Positions 23,801-30,938 of a DNA stretch of 33,067 nt are shown here, one piece after another. The DNA comes from Silene noctiflora (lineage: Eukaryota; Streptophyta; Magnoliopsida; Caryophyllales; Caryophyllaceae), in contig VHZZ01016596.1 of assembly GCA_009801015.1 (NCBI GenBank), positions 2,930-35,996 of the forward strand. Reading direction: 5' to 3'. Numbering within the stretch: the stretch's first letter is position 1; each line of letters opens with the position of its first letter. The position numbers were made by a program, and so were the translations under genes. The notes beneath the pieces were generated by a model. It was not told the origin of the DNA and searched no databases. It worked only from the letters and a program-made list of their open reading frames with translations.

Positions 23801-26800
23801 ATTAATTAGCGGTAGCTTGGGATTCCTTTTGTGTAAGCGGGCTACGTAAAGAACTAGGAGCACTTATATATCATCGTGTCCATGTCCAAGTTTGAGTTTT
23901 TGGTGCTGACACAAGTGACGGAGGAAAAATATAGAGGCCAGGCAACTCAGCAGACCAAATGTAATAAATCGCTGTCTTTGTAGTTCGTATTTTTCTGTGG
24001 TTCTGTCTAATTTGTTTGTGTGTATGAGTGTATGAGCTTATAAAGTAACTACACTAATCAATCTCTAATTTTTGTATACGTCTAATCAATATTTAGTTAT
24101 GACATGCATTAATATCATCAAATCTCTTGATATTAAAGTAGGACAATTGAGTTGCATTTGCGGGGTGCGGACGTGGCTCGCAGCCTGTCACGCTCGCATG
24201 CTTGCAACCCAACTCCACATGTACGTATGTCTATATAAAGGGTAAGTATGTTTAATTAGTACGTTAATCTGCCTTTTTCTCATTTCTTTTTTGGGTACAA
24301 GCTCCTAATCTATAAACGTGCAACATACACCTATGTCAAAAACACTATGCTTACTGATGCAATTATCGTGGTGTATTGAGTAACATAGGATTACAGATAT
24401 AGTGATGTGTGTACGACTTTGTCAAAACTGAATTTTATTTAAATCCTCTTGATAGTGTTATGTCTTTTTCATTGTTTATTTCCTTCCCACCATCTGCTTA
24501 CTCTTGCTTCCTTTATATTATGTTATTCTTGGCAGATTCTTAGAAACGCGATAAGTAAAACATACAATCGTATTAGTGATCTGAGGAAAGAGATTGTATT
24601 GCTGAAGAAACGCGTTCAATCTGCAGAGGAAGCAGCGATAATAGCTGAAGAAGAGTTTGAGAAGGCCGAGTCAAATCTTACACTTATGAATGGTGAGCCC
24701 GTTGTTGGGGACAACCCTGTTAAGCTAAAACGTCTAAATTCAGTTTTAGAAAAGGCAAAAGAGGAGGAGATGTTTTCACGTGAATCCTTGGAGGCAAAGG
24801 AGGCTCTACTTGTCCGCGCTATTGGTGAAAATGAGGTACTTAAGTGTTGCTGTGTATGCTGTTATCTTGCCTGTTATCTTAAGTGTTGCTATGTATGCTG
24901 TTATCTTGCCTGTTATCTTTCGTGACCAGTGGTTCAGCTTCAGCATCCTACAGTTGATTGGATTTGTAAATCTTAGTCATAGTTTTATGAACATCTGTAG
25001 ACCTGTGTCCGGTTCGTGTTCGTGTCACATGTAAACGGGTCACTAACCCTTCAACCCAAGCCCGATCCAATTAAATCTCGTGTCGTGTTCGTGTCGACTC
25101 ACTTACATAAATGAGTCATCAAGCCTCAACCCAAACCTTTAATTTCGTGTCGGGTCCGTGTTGTGTTTTCGTGTCATGTCAATATTTGGAAAGTTTATAC
25201 GGAGTATATATTTATGTAGTAGAGAATCAAGAAAAAATAAGATTAATTTAGTTAACAGGTCAGTTGTTTTGTGTCGTGTTTGTGTTTATAGAGGTCAGCC
25301 CAAACCCGACCCAATTAAATCTCGTGTCGTGTTCGTGTCGTCCAGTTACATAAATAGGTCATCAAGCCTCAACCAAAACCCGTTAATTTCGTGTCGTGTT
25401 TTAGTGTCATGTCATTGTTTGCCAGCTCTAAACATATGTATGTCATAGTTGTATGAACATAAACAGTTAAGCGGGTGCTCCGACCAATTTTAATTGGTAA
25501 GCTGTAACAAATGGTGACCACAAAGAAGAAATGTAGCAAACTAGCAATTCTACTGAATTTGCCAAATAAGGAAAATGTAGCATTTCGTAAGAGTCGGAAG
25601 CGAGTATTAATGATTGCTCAAACTGAGATGTTTTTCTTTACCCTTCATAAATGAAACATCTGCTTCAAATTGTCTCAAAGACTGAACAGTAAGAGTATTT
25701 GTGCCAGCTTGATGAAAACGTAATTCATTCAAGTGCATTGCATAAACATCCTGTTCATTTCATTTGTATGCAGCTATAATGTGTGTACCTGGTTTGCTCC
25801 GTGATATTCGTATTCCTAATTTCCTATATTGTCAAGGGTATGGTTTGAGTTTGTCCTGCTCCTTGCTCTTATTGTATGGTTGTCTGTGCAGTATTCTTTT
25901 ATCATTCGTCATCTTCTATATATAGAAACAAGAATTTGGCTATTTGATTTGGATCGTGGCTAACATAATTTTCCTTACCCTGTAAATGAAGGCCTTGTTC
26001 TTGTCGTTGTATAAGAGCTTCTCAGTCGTGCTACGTGAGCGTTTAGCAGAGGACTCTTCTATTGGAACATTTGGTAGCTTGGGTTATGGTCAGGCTGAAA
26101 CAATGGCTGTTGACTCTGATGAGCAATTAATGATGGATGTGGATAAGGACAAAGGAGTAAACAGGTTTTCCTTTCTCTTCTGTTCAATTAAAATAATATT
26201 GTCTGATATAATAAGTTTTCCAGGTTTGTGTTGATCGTTGTCACATGTCTTTAACCAGCATGCCAAATGGTGCCAGAGGATCTTTTGGCTATGATTTAAC
26301 TGAAGCAGACCAATGGGGCCTGTCAACTCTAGGCTATGTCAAGGCATTCACTAGGCAATATGCTTCTGAGGTAAGGGTATTGATAACGTGTTAACATAGT
26401 TGCTGATGCTTGATTGTGACGGTGATTGTGCATTATGCATTTTGTTCGAGGTTGTGCGAAGGAATAATCGTTAGTGATGGCTGAATAGTGGAGTTATTTA
26501 GCCTCATTTATAGAAGATGAAATTACTTGAAAGGAACATGTGAAATCTCTTTCAAAATTGATATAAAATCAAAAAATAAGTGTAGTAAAACCCGGAGTTT
26601 GTCTCTTGTTGAACTAAGGATCTCAAAAGATATTTAGCCCCCCTTTGTTTCGACTTACAGACTTTATTAAGATTTAGACTGGTTTTTGAGTGGTTGACAT
26701 TATGGTTGCTGACAGATCTGGCCACACATTGAGAAGATAGACGAAGATATCTTGAGTGGAAGTGTTCACCCATTGTTCAAGAAAGCTATTTACTGTGGTT

Positions 26801-26826
26801 TAGGTCAAGTAACTGCTGAACGATGA
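5763..26826 (+). CDS. CBP80: Nuclear cap-binding protein large subunit CBP80/ABH1, complete spliced gene (20 coding exons)
   Basis: The spliced product is the 80-kDa subunit of the nuclear cap-binding complex. In plants it pairs with CBP20 on the m7G cap and takes part in splicing, miRNA processing and ABA signalling (family knowledge). Exons: 5763-5846, 5941-6000, 6730-6786, 8263-8334, 11150-11212, 11619-11795, 13238-13369, 13627-13668, 14590-14656, 15760-15959, 17702-17772, 18446-18530, 19706-19774, 20055-20173, 22196-22334, 22850-23350, 24536-24835, 25992-26164, 26259-26370, 26716-26826. They total 2634 nt, giving 877 residues plus stop. All introns are GT-AG and all phases close. Expected layout: N-terminal MIF4G domain about residues 1-230, variable linker about 200-300, second MIF4G-like domain from YPQRICRLNIFP (302-313) to about 480, third about 480-760 with a charged coiled-coil insertion (about 655-745), conserved C-terminal tail. 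Motifs seen include DRMMGYRL (612-619), SKSFTHL, VLERYGQ, FRYEYLMAET and YYTLVIMDLCK. The start was chosen because MSSWRNL...RIGEKCPEYG aligns with the known plant N terminus. Length and conservation argue against a pseudogene. Intron 18 borders are uncertain. Confidence 0.95.
5941..6000 (+). CDS. CBP80: CBP80 exon 2 (residues 29-48)
   Basis: Encodes DTCFGAVWRELDQSADDILE, the family segment D/ETCFG. The acceptor is CTTACAG. Phase 0 at both borders. Confidence 0.94.
6033..6217. mobile_element. Stowaway MITE in CBP80 intron 2
   Basis: 185 bp with terminal inverted repeats CTCCCTCCGTCCCG... and ...CGGGACGGAGGGAG. It is flanked by TA at 6031-6032 and 6218-6219, the Tc1/mariner-type target duplication. 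It begins about 30 bp after the exon 2 donor. No transposase. Confidence 0.92.
6730..6786 (+). CDS. CBP80: CBP80 exon 3 (residues 49-67)
   Basis: Encodes FLLQCAEQLPHKAPIYGTL, nearly identical to the family segment LLQCAEQLPHK. The acceptor is TTGCAG and the donor GTATGT. Phase 0 at both borders. Confidence 0.95.
7276..7518. mobile_element. MITE-like inverted-repeat element in CBP80 intron 3
   Basis: GAGTTTGTTTGGATGGAGGG at the left is partly complementary to the right end (CCCCTCCCTTC...TATCCAGACAAAG). The TTTGTTTGGAT/ATCCAGACAAA ends resemble hAT-type plant MITEs. Boundaries and target duplication are unclear. Confidence 0.5.
8263..8334 (+). CDS. CBP80: CBP80 exon 4 (residues 68-91)
   Basis: Encodes VGLMNLENEDFGKKII followed by ERTHANLQ, matching the GLLNLENEDF region. 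The acceptor is TTGTAG and the donor GTAAGG. Phase 0. Confidence 0.95.
8335..9888 (+). other. CBP80 intron 4, left part
   Basis: Intronic DNA without a recognisable gene. It includes AT-rich stretches near 9300-9560, where GTATAACAATAATA-type words recur in two short direct copies about 75 bp apart. The intron continues beyond the TIR element to 11149. Confidence 0.6.
9889..10237. mobile_element. 349-bp TIR element in CBP80 intron 4
   Basis: Perfect 12-bp termini CCTAGGTAGCAC and GTGCTACCTAGG, with TGGTGA on both sides (9883-9888 and 10238-10243) as a likely target duplication. Subterminal GGACAC/GTGTCC words are repeated on both sides. Non-autonomous; the duplication of 6 bp (7-8 with mismatch) suggests hAT or a relative. 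Confidence 0.75.
11150..11212 (+). CDS. CBP80: CBP80 exon 5 (residues 92-112)
   Basis: Encodes DALQVEHCDRIRVLLRFLTV plus L, matching the family segment around RILLRFMT. It lies after the 2.8-kb intron 4, the largest in the gene. The acceptor is TTTCAG and the donor GTATGT. Confidence 0.93.
11619..11795 (+). CDS. CBP80: CBP80 exon 6 (residues 113-171)
   Basis: Highly conserved part of the first MIF4G domain, with VVVFETLISSAATTVDEEKG and the later stretch CLPWGGAEL. The exon opens with an ATG that is internal and not a start. Phase 0 at both borders. Confidence 0.96.
12500..12640 (-). pseudogene. Possible coding fossil in CBP80 intron 6 (antisense)
   Basis: Reading the minus strand from about 12630 gives an open, charged stretch (KFKEELDHLLSDFKRRRDKE, then KEQFEQPLLSKRWGSG) before a stop. 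It looks more protein-like than neighbouring chance frames. I do not recognise the family. It may be a captured gene or transposase fragment, or chance. Confidence 0.25.
13238..13369 (+). CDS. CBP80: CBP80 exon 7 (residues 172-215)
   Basis: Begins QVPEEIDRVLVGVQAYLSIR, which is conserved, then enters the variable linker (GFSIYIDNDRTDKVVNEK). The donor is GTATAG. Phase 0 at both borders. Confidence 0.93.
13627..13668 (+). CDS. CBP80: CBP80 exon 8, 42-nt microexon (residues 216-229)
   Basis: Encodes ATLGPMEPIVFEEL in the variable linker. The acceptor is a NAGNAG tandem (ATAGCAG): using the upstream AG at 13622-13623 would add one glutamine. The donor is GTATGT. Phase 0 on both sides, so skipping it also keeps frame. 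The segment is not conserved in Arabidopsis as I recall it, so support comes mainly from splice sites and phase. Confidence 0.75.
14590..14656 (+). CDS. CBP80: CBP80 exon 9 (residues 230-251)
   Basis: Encodes DFLEDLWFRIQDLSNNGWNL then DS, a conserved block before SVPRPHLSFEAQ. It ends in phase 1 (a lone G) at the donor GTAATT. Confidence 0.94.
14800..15250. repeat. CBP80 intron 9, interspersed-repeat-like DNA with GACCCGA-type words
   Basis: Words such as CCTGACTCGACG, CGAACCCGAC, TTGACCCGGTAATGGCCCGA and CGACCCC recur on one strand. This is typical of a family of plant intron repeats, but I cannot place its ends. Confidence 0.4.
15267..15416 (+). repeat. 75-bp tandem duplication in CBP80 intron 9
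   Basis: Two imperfect units starting at 15267 (GCCATCTATAGTTGGACTAC) and 15342 (GCCACCTCTAGTCGAACTAG), both ending near TTTTGACTTTGATGGT. The 75-bp period keeps a reading frame open, but there is no sign it is coding. Confidence 0.8.
15512..15770 (+). repeat. Tandem duplication spanning the intron 9 splice acceptor
   Basis: Unit 1 (15512-15650) and unit 2 (15651 to about 15770) share TCATCCAGT(T/C)ACACTAGGACT, TTTTCATTT.TTCCTGATAA and TTGTGAGCATAGTTTC. Unit 2 supplies the real acceptor (AG 15758-15759). Unit 1 carries a copy of it (AG 15628-15629). Confidence 0.85.
15760..15959 (+). CDS. CBP80: CBP80 exon 10 (residues 252-318)
   Basis: Encodes VSRPHLSFEAQLVAGKSHDF at the start and YPQRICRLNIFPANKLE at the end, the entry to the second MIF4G-like domain. 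The acceptor GAGCATAG lies in the second copy of a tandem duplication of the intron end (see findings). Confidence 0.95.
16101..16290. mobile_element. Stowaway MITE in CBP80 intron 10
   Basis: 190 bp with termini CTCCCTCCGATTCTGTAGAA and TTCTAAAGAATCGGAGGGAG. Inverted similarity continues inward (ATGCCCCATT / AATATGGGGCAT). TA target duplication at 16099-16100 and 16291-16292. Confidence 0.95.
16785..16985 (+). repeat. GGTCAG-rich repeat in CBP80 intron 10
   Basis: Begins ACCTGCCAAACGGGTCGGG and continues with many GGTCAG, GGGTCA and ACAGGTCAGGT units. The CTGCCAAACGGGTC start is common to plant hAT-like non-autonomous elements. It is followed by AT-rich intron; the far terminus was not found. 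Confidence 0.55.
17702..17772 (+). CDS. CBP80: CBP80 exon 11 (residues 319-341)
   Basis: Encodes DLRPIDRFIMEEYLLDILLF then LNG, ending in phase 2. The split codon TG|T gives Cys342. The donor is GTTAGT, so genomic read-through gives W in place of C. Confidence 0.94.
18446..18530 (+). CDS. CBP80: CBP80 exon 12 (residues 342-370)
   Basis: Completes Cys342 and encodes RKECASYMVGLPVPFRYEYL then MAETIFSQ, very conserved. The acceptor GTTAG has a modest pyrimidine tract. The donor is GTATTA. Confidence 0.95.
18805..19252. mobile_element. 448-bp TIR element in CBP80 intron 12 with internal direct repeat
   Basis: The long termini are inverted copies: the left end (GGGATTTT...CACTTGTCCCC...AGTTTTCTCACTT) matches the complement of the right end (AGTGAGAAAACTTAATAGTA...GAGAAAATCCC). 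Between them are two direct copies of about 135 bp (about 18888-19030 and 19035-19175) sharing AATTT.TT.CCCAAATT, TGAAAAA and AATGATCAAAG-type words. No transposase and no clear target duplication. Confidence 0.75.
19706..19774 (+). CDS. CBP80: CBP80 exon 13 (residues 371-393)
   Basis: Encodes LLLLPHSRFKPTYYTLVIMD then LCK. The usual family sequence is LLLLPQPPFKP, so HSR is a small local divergence. Acceptor TTGCAG, phase 0. Confidence 0.95.
20055..20173 (+). CDS. CBP80: CBP80 exon 14 (residues 394-432 plus split codon)
   Basis: Encodes ALPGAFPAVVAGAVRALFEK, then the ELDMECRTRLVLWFSHH block. Ends in phase 2 at the strong donor GTAAGT; CT|A gives Leu433. Confidence 0.96.
20880..21300. other. 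GC-richer island in CBP80 intron 14
   Basis: A roughly 400-bp block rich in CCAC and ACCAC words, clearly less AT-rich than its surroundings. It is open in several frames on both strands (a 166-codon minus frame from 21453 and a 127-codon plus frame from 20859), none recognisable. Flanked by AGTTCAG repeats and a Stowaway-like right end. Possibly a captured fragment. Confidence 0.4.
21311..21327 (+). repeat. G-rich tract
   Basis: GGAGGGGGGTGGGGGGG, on the sense strand of the CBP80 transcript inside intron 14. It could form a quadruplex of two or three tetrads. Function unknown. Confidence 0.7.
21400..21474 (-). mobile_element. Orphan Stowaway-like end in CBP80 intron 14
   Basis: Reading the minus strand from 21472: CTCCCTCCATTCCACTCATT, then TTTTGCACGGTGTTCAAGGA, the usual dicot Stowaway outer sequence, with TA at 21473-21474. 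I find no matching left terminus nearby, so the element is truncated or its interior has been replaced. Confidence 0.55.
21482..21695 (+). repeat. Degenerate AGTTCAG repeat cluster in CBP80 intron 14
   Basis: About ten degenerate units built on AAGTTCAGTTTAGATCCTAT and AAGTTCAGAAAAGTTCAG. Similar AGTTCAGTTCAGAAA words occur at about 20650-20680, on the other side of the GC-richer island. Confidence 0.75.
22196..22334 (+). CDS. CBP80: CBP80 exon 15 (residues 433-479)
   Basis: Encodes SNFQFIWPWEEWAYVLDLPR then the QRVFVQEVLEREVRLSYWDK block, among the most conserved parts of the protein. The longer ORF overlapping it in another frame is a shadow. Confidence 0.97.
22850..23350 (+). CDS. CBP80: CBP80 exon 16 (residues 480-646)
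   Basis: Largest exon, 167 codons, third MIF4G-like domain. Motifs in order: LEELLPPK, a variable acidic stretch, ISWIEENVVPVHG, GSKSFTHLMTVLERYGQ, WKNNTQMTAIAVDRMMGYRL, IIRWVFSP and DRPWE at the end. Phase 0 at both borders. Confidence 0.98.
24536..24835 (+). CDS. CBP80: CBP80 exon 17 (residues 647-746)
   Basis: Starts ILRNAISKTYNRISDLRKEI, then a charged heptad-like region rich in E and K (coiled-coil insertion), then EPVVGDNP, RESLEAKEALL and ENE. The donor is GTACTT, followed a few bases later by a 39-bp tandem duplication. Confidence 0.96.
24841..24918 (+). repeat. 39-bp tandem duplication just inside CBP80 intron 17
   Basis: Two units (24841-24879, 24880-24918) differing at one base, each containing AAGTGTTGCT.TGTATGCTG. 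The first begins six bases after the exon border. The near-identity indicates a recent duplication. Confidence 0.92.
25008..25435 (-). repeat. GTGTCGTGTTCG-type repeat in CBP80 intron 17, two internal copies
   Basis: Two similar segments (about 25055-25180 and 25298-25422) share CAATTAAATCTCGTGTCGTG, CATCAAGCCTCAACC and AATTTCGTGTCG. The minus-strand start GAGCTGGCAAAC resembles the hAT-like family start seen in intron 10. No coding capacity. Confidence 0.6.
25992..26164 (+). CDS. CBP80: CBP80 exon 18 (residues 747-803 plus split codon)
   Basis: Encodes ALFLSLYKSFSVVLRERLAE then a variable acidic linker with MAVDSDEQLMMDVDKDKG. Preferred 3' end is ACAG|GTTTTC (phase 2). An alternative donor, GTAAAC at 26157, would end the exon at 26156 in phase 0. 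Confidence 0.85.
26259..26370 (+). CDS. CBP80: CBP80 exon 19 (residues 804-841)
   Basis: Encodes S/MPNGARGSFGYDLTEADQW then GLSTLGYVKAFTRQYASE, the conserved QWCLSTLGY...TRQYASE block. With the alternative donor in exon 18 the acceptor would be at 26223 and the exon 26224-26370, adding a Cys-containing stretch (VCVDRCHMSLT). The 26259 choice resembles the family linker better. Confidence 0.85.
26716..26826 (+). CDS. CBP80: CBP80 exon 20 with stop (residues 842-877)
   Basis: Encodes IWPHIEKIDEDILSGSVHPL then FKKAIYCGLGQVTAER and TGA at 26824-26826. IWPHIEK and VHPLF match the family C terminus. Confidence 0.96.
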   Translation: MWPHIEKIDEDILSGSVHPLFKKAIYCGLGQVTAER

Positions 26827-27185
26827 TCACAGAATTACGCTTCTTTGATAGGTTGAAGAGTGATGGTAGATTTGTATAACTAGCGATTTATGTTTTTTGT
26901 TTGCAGATTTTTTCATACACGCACCATTAACCATGTCCTCTATATTCTAAAGCTTAAAAAACTAGATTAAGTTACGTGTAGTATTGTTGTATGTGTATGC
27001 TTCATAAGATATTTTATTGAGGCTAATGGCGTAGTAAACTTGCACTTTTGCTCTCAAAATGCCTGTGGTGAAAGGGCTCATCATGTGTTCAAAATTTTGC
27101 ATTACGGTGCGATTGAATGTTAACTTCCTCCGAGCTTGTACTCGTTCAACAGATAATGGTTAACAAAGTAGAAGACTAATCCTAA
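26827..27185 (+). other. Probable CBP80 3' UTR and downstream flank
   Basis: T-rich stretches and TTGTATGTGTATG-type words follow the stop. No canonical AATAAA is present in this stretch, which is common in plants. The cleavage site is not placed. Confidence 0.4.
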
Positions 27186-28330
27186 AGTAAGAGCCTGTTC
27201 GGCCTCATTTCAGGAAAACTGTTTCTATTTTCTAAAAGGTGTTTTTTAATTAGCTGTTTCTTGATAAAATTGTAGTTTGGCCTACCATTTTACAAAAAAG
27301 AATTTTCAAAAAAAAAGCTTCTTTTATGTAAGCAAATGAAATATGGAAAATTTATATTCAAAAGTATATCAACATGGATTTCGATTCTAAAAAAAAATGG
27401 ATTTCGATTCTAAAAAAAAATGGATTTGATTAGTAGGGAATGAAAGAATATGAAAGAACAAGTACTTGTTTCAATTTTATTGACACAACATAAAAGTTTG
27501 TCATTTAATTTTAAAAATCTCAAAAGTAGAACAAAAAGTGGTGCTTGTACTTCTAGCTCTTAAACTAGTTTTAAATCCGTGTCTAATAAGAAAAAGGAAC
27601 ATACATCGAATGTACTACCTCAAACTTTATTTGTTTTTGAGCAAATATGTATTTTTTTGAGCATATATGTATTTTTGATGAGCTTATTAAAGTTTATAAG
27701 TTAGACTTTAAATTTTTTTCGTCTCAAATTTAACTGAGATTATATGTAATGTTTTTGAATTTTATTATAATTTTTTGAGCTTAATGTTTTAGTGAATGAA
27801 CTCAGAAACTTTATAATAAAACTCATAATTTTGAAAACAAAACTCAAAGACTTTATTACAATGCTGAAAAATTATAAAACTGGTGATAGTACATCAGATG
27901 TATAATCTACTTACTGGTGTCTAATTGCACGGGATTCAATATCCAATAATTTGACGAAATGCATAAATATTAAAATCAACTAAACTTACACAAAATTGAA
28001 ATTTAAAATAAGAATCACTGTATCTAAAACACCAATTAAAAAAATGGACATGTTAAATGGATATTGTTATATGTGTTTACAACTATAAATCCTAACAATA
28101 ATTCTCCAGTTTTAAAATCAATTGGGTCATACAACTAGTAATAAACATCCATATTTCAAATAATATATAATTTTAAAAACATAGATAACGAATATAACAA
28201 TCAAAATTAGAAAGTATGGAGTATTATTTATCGTTTGCACTAAATATAGACGAGAATGAAAATAAGCAAATTATATTTTATAGCACTTAAAAAAAAGGCG
28301 CATACATTAAAATAGGTCAGTAACAATAAC
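27186..28330. other. AT-rich intergenic DNA with short repeats
   Basis: Starts with a MITE-like word (GAGCCTGTTCGGCCTCATTT). A 23-bp unit, ATGGATTTCGATTCTAAAAA plus AAA, is repeated about 2.5 times from 27374. The rest is low-complexity DNA with no supported gene. Confidence 0.5.
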
Positions 28331-28793
28331 TTCCTACCCTCAACATGTGAGAGGTCTCTCAATAACGCTATTTAGAGACCGTCTCTCTAAAGTTTTTGTG
28401 GGTCAGGAAATATAACCACCAATCTTCATGAACCCGTCTTAGTATATGACCCAATAACAGGTGATGGACCCAAAATCTATATAAAAGCACATTAAAACTA
28501 AACCCTATGCTCCCTCCGTGTACACAACACCCCGAAGTCCCGAACCCACCTCCGTAAACCTAAATGATCTACCTCCTACTCTCTCTAAAGCTGTACAAAC
28601 TAAGAATATAACTCACTGATCTCTTTCTTTTAAACCCTATAAGGCTTTCCTGTACTTTTCTTGCACCTTAAACTCTTCTCTTATCTCTCTTTATACACTA
28701 CACTATAATCTATTCAATTAATCCATCCCACAAAACTGAATTCGAAAACACACTCCTATTCTCTATTTTGAAAAAAAAATGGAAGGTGGCTAC
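28331..28793 (+). promoter_or_regulatory. Promoter and leader-like segment ending in an interrupted ATG
   Basis: TATATAAAA at 28478-28486 lies about 300 bp before AAAAAATGG (ATG at 28779). The intervening DNA is pyrimidine-rich and leader-like (CTCTTATCTCTCTTTATACA). The frame MEGGY is cut by the solo LTR beginning at 28794. Across the insertion the frame would meet TGA within two codons unless a splice donor follows TAC, so this may be a gene start with a first intron, a short uORF, or chance. Confidence 0.35.
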
Positions 28794-30095
28794 TGTTAGA
28801 ACCACTTGGTTGATGATGCCAAGTTTAATTGTCATTTAATGTATTACTTTTTAGTTATTTTTAATAGCAATTAAAGCTCTCAATTATTCCTCAAGGTTGG
28901 TGCAAGAATGATCCAAATGAAAAAAAAACCTAGCCTAAGTCAATGTTGTAAACGAGGTAGTGTAACATTCTTAGATTGTCAAGTGCGCAAAACCATGCAA
29001 CAGTGCAAGGCACTGTTGTTTCTGGTACTGCGGGTGGAGATTGTCAAGTAACTTTCACATTTTCAAAACATATTATTGGACTATTAATTTCAGAAATCTT
29101 TGGAGCAAAATTTATGAGAGTAACATGCTTTATCATATGGAAAATATCTAAGCTTTTTGGGTTCAAAAAAATTCAAAATTGACATGTTTTTCCCTAAAAA
29201 GAGTAACTTTGTCTTCCTTAACTTGATGAACCATGTCTTTTGCTTTATCATCAAATATTTACAAAGTTGCTGAAATATTTTCATTGAGCATGGGGTAGAT
29301 TTGAATCAGACACTCTACTCTAAAAACATTTTAAAATAATGAAAGTTTCGTCATTTCCAAACTTAGATTTTTACAATGATTTTTCTACTCTTAGGGTTTG
29401 GTGTTGTTTGTCTATATAATGAGCTATTTCCATCATTTACAACTTAAGACTTTGAAAAACATTTATTGAGTAAACTTTGCAAACTATTTATGCATTTAAA
29501 GATTTGTCTTTCAAATATTTGCAAAATTGTTTTATGTCTTAAAGTCTTCAATTGTTTTCAAAATAGCTTTAAAATCTCCATGTATGAGTTCGCTACACTG
29601 TGACAATCTGAGTTTGTTCCATAATCTCGTGTTTAAGTCTTAAACGTGATCTCCTTGTTCATTAAGTGAACCACTGATATTCAGAGACTCTGTAAACCTG
29701 TGAGGTAGAACTTATAAACTCTTGAAGCGGAGTAGCTTTAAGTTTGAGTTGCAACCGGGGTTGGTTGTCGAGTTATTTTCATTGTAAGGGGTTTAACAAG
29801 TTTGAGTAAATTTCTAAACAAGTAATAAAATAACGGTTGAACGTAGACCTTGGAGTAGAGGTTGGACCAATTTTTTAAACATCATCTTTTTTGTTCATTT
29901 ACTTTTACTTTCATTTACCTTTGCTTATTTCTTGTTAATCTCGCTGCCAGTTCTGTGCCACAGTCCTTCATACTATGACATAGATCTGCTTTACCTACTC
30001 GTGTTATCAATTAACCAAGCTAAGTAGAAAGTTTTTAAAGGTACACCTAATTCACCCTCTCTCCCTCTTTGTTGTTAATCGTTCTTAACTCTTCA
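28794..30095 (+). mobile_element. Solo LTR (1302 bp), probably Ty1/copia-type
   Basis: Begins TGTTAGAACC and ends AACTCTTCA, with a perfect 5-bp target duplication GCTAC at 28789-28793 and 30096-30100. Near the 3' end is ACCTAATTCACCCTCTCTCC, like the ATTCACCC stretch near the ends of many plant copia LTRs. There is no internal gag-pol region, so it is a solo LTR, formed by recombination between two LTRs. Orientation is taken from that 3' motif. Confidence 0.85.
28998..29018. repeat. 9-bp perfect hairpin in the solo LTR
   Basis: CAACAGTGC-AAG-GCACTGTTG, a perfect stem with a 3-nt loop. Possibly a regulatory element of the LTR; function unknown. Confidence 0.8.
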
Positions 30096-30100
30096 GCTAC

Positions 30101-30430
30101 GTTTGATAATTTTCAAAAAGAATGTATTGATTTTTCTAAGGAATACCCTCTGTAATTTCATTTTATTTTTGAAGAAAAAATAAGATCTAATGATTATTTT
30201 TGTTGATTTTTCTAACGAATATATCGTTTAATTTCACCAAATTTAAAAAATATTTTTGATTATTTAATTATTTTGTTTTTCGATTTGTTTAATTTATATG
30301 GCTACTGTTTTAAGTTCACTAATTTCTTTAGGTTTTTTTGTGCAATTTTGTTATATATGATTTTTTTTTCTTTTAAATTTGTACCGAAATTATTATGTTT
30401 AAACAATTTGCTTGTTTTTTTTTTGGTGAT
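30101..30430 (+). other. T-rich noncoding DNA after the solo LTR
   Basis: T-rich with an internal degenerate repeat of about 80 bp (TGATTTTTCTAAGGAATA near 30127 and TGATTTTTCTAACGAATA near 30205). It resembles a first intron of the interrupted locus, but no acceptor with following coding sequence is seen. Confidence 0.4.
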
Positions 30431-30930
30431 CTTCATAGATAGGATTATTTGACAAGAATAATCCAAACTAATGGTGGTCTTCTCAAAATAATCTCAACTT
30501 CAATAAATCTCAAACTAAACCGTACTATTAAACTTCTCTTTTCGTAATAGACTCCGCTATTTTTTAACCTGTTTTCTTAGGTATATGAATGACGTGTCAC
30601 CTCCTTCTTCCCCAAGTCATCTTCACTTTTAAAATAGTACATCCTGCTTCACCATTAAAACCACCTCTTTTCTTCTATTTCTTCTTTCCCTAATCAAGTT
30701 TTCACCACCATTTTTTATCATCTCAAAATCACATACTGACGCCATCATCATTTTCTATCGTCTTCTTCTGCTTCCTTGAATCTCTCCCTTCGTCAATNGA
30801 CTCGCCTTTCCCAAAGATCCAACATTTCGTTTCTTACCTTATGTATTTCTCCCAAGTACTACTCACAATAGATTGATATATATAAATTAGAAAAACAAGA
30901 CCAAAAATTGTAATACTTCAGATTTGTGAC
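30431..30930. other. Interspersed DNA with pyrimidine-rich stretch, no gene seen
   Basis: Includes an inverted repeat GATTATT-TGACAAG-AATAATC near 30442-30465, a TGACGTGTCA (bZIP-type ACGT core) at 30590-30599, and a C/T-rich leader-like stretch to about 30830. No ORF follows. Confidence 0.4.
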
Positions 30931-30938
30931 CTTAGGCT

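Noticed and set aside
24449..24535. Upstream extension of the exon 17 frame with a Met and hydrophobic run
   Set aside because: It precedes the TTGGCAG acceptor and has no family similarity; exon 16 joins directly to ILRNAI in the right phase.
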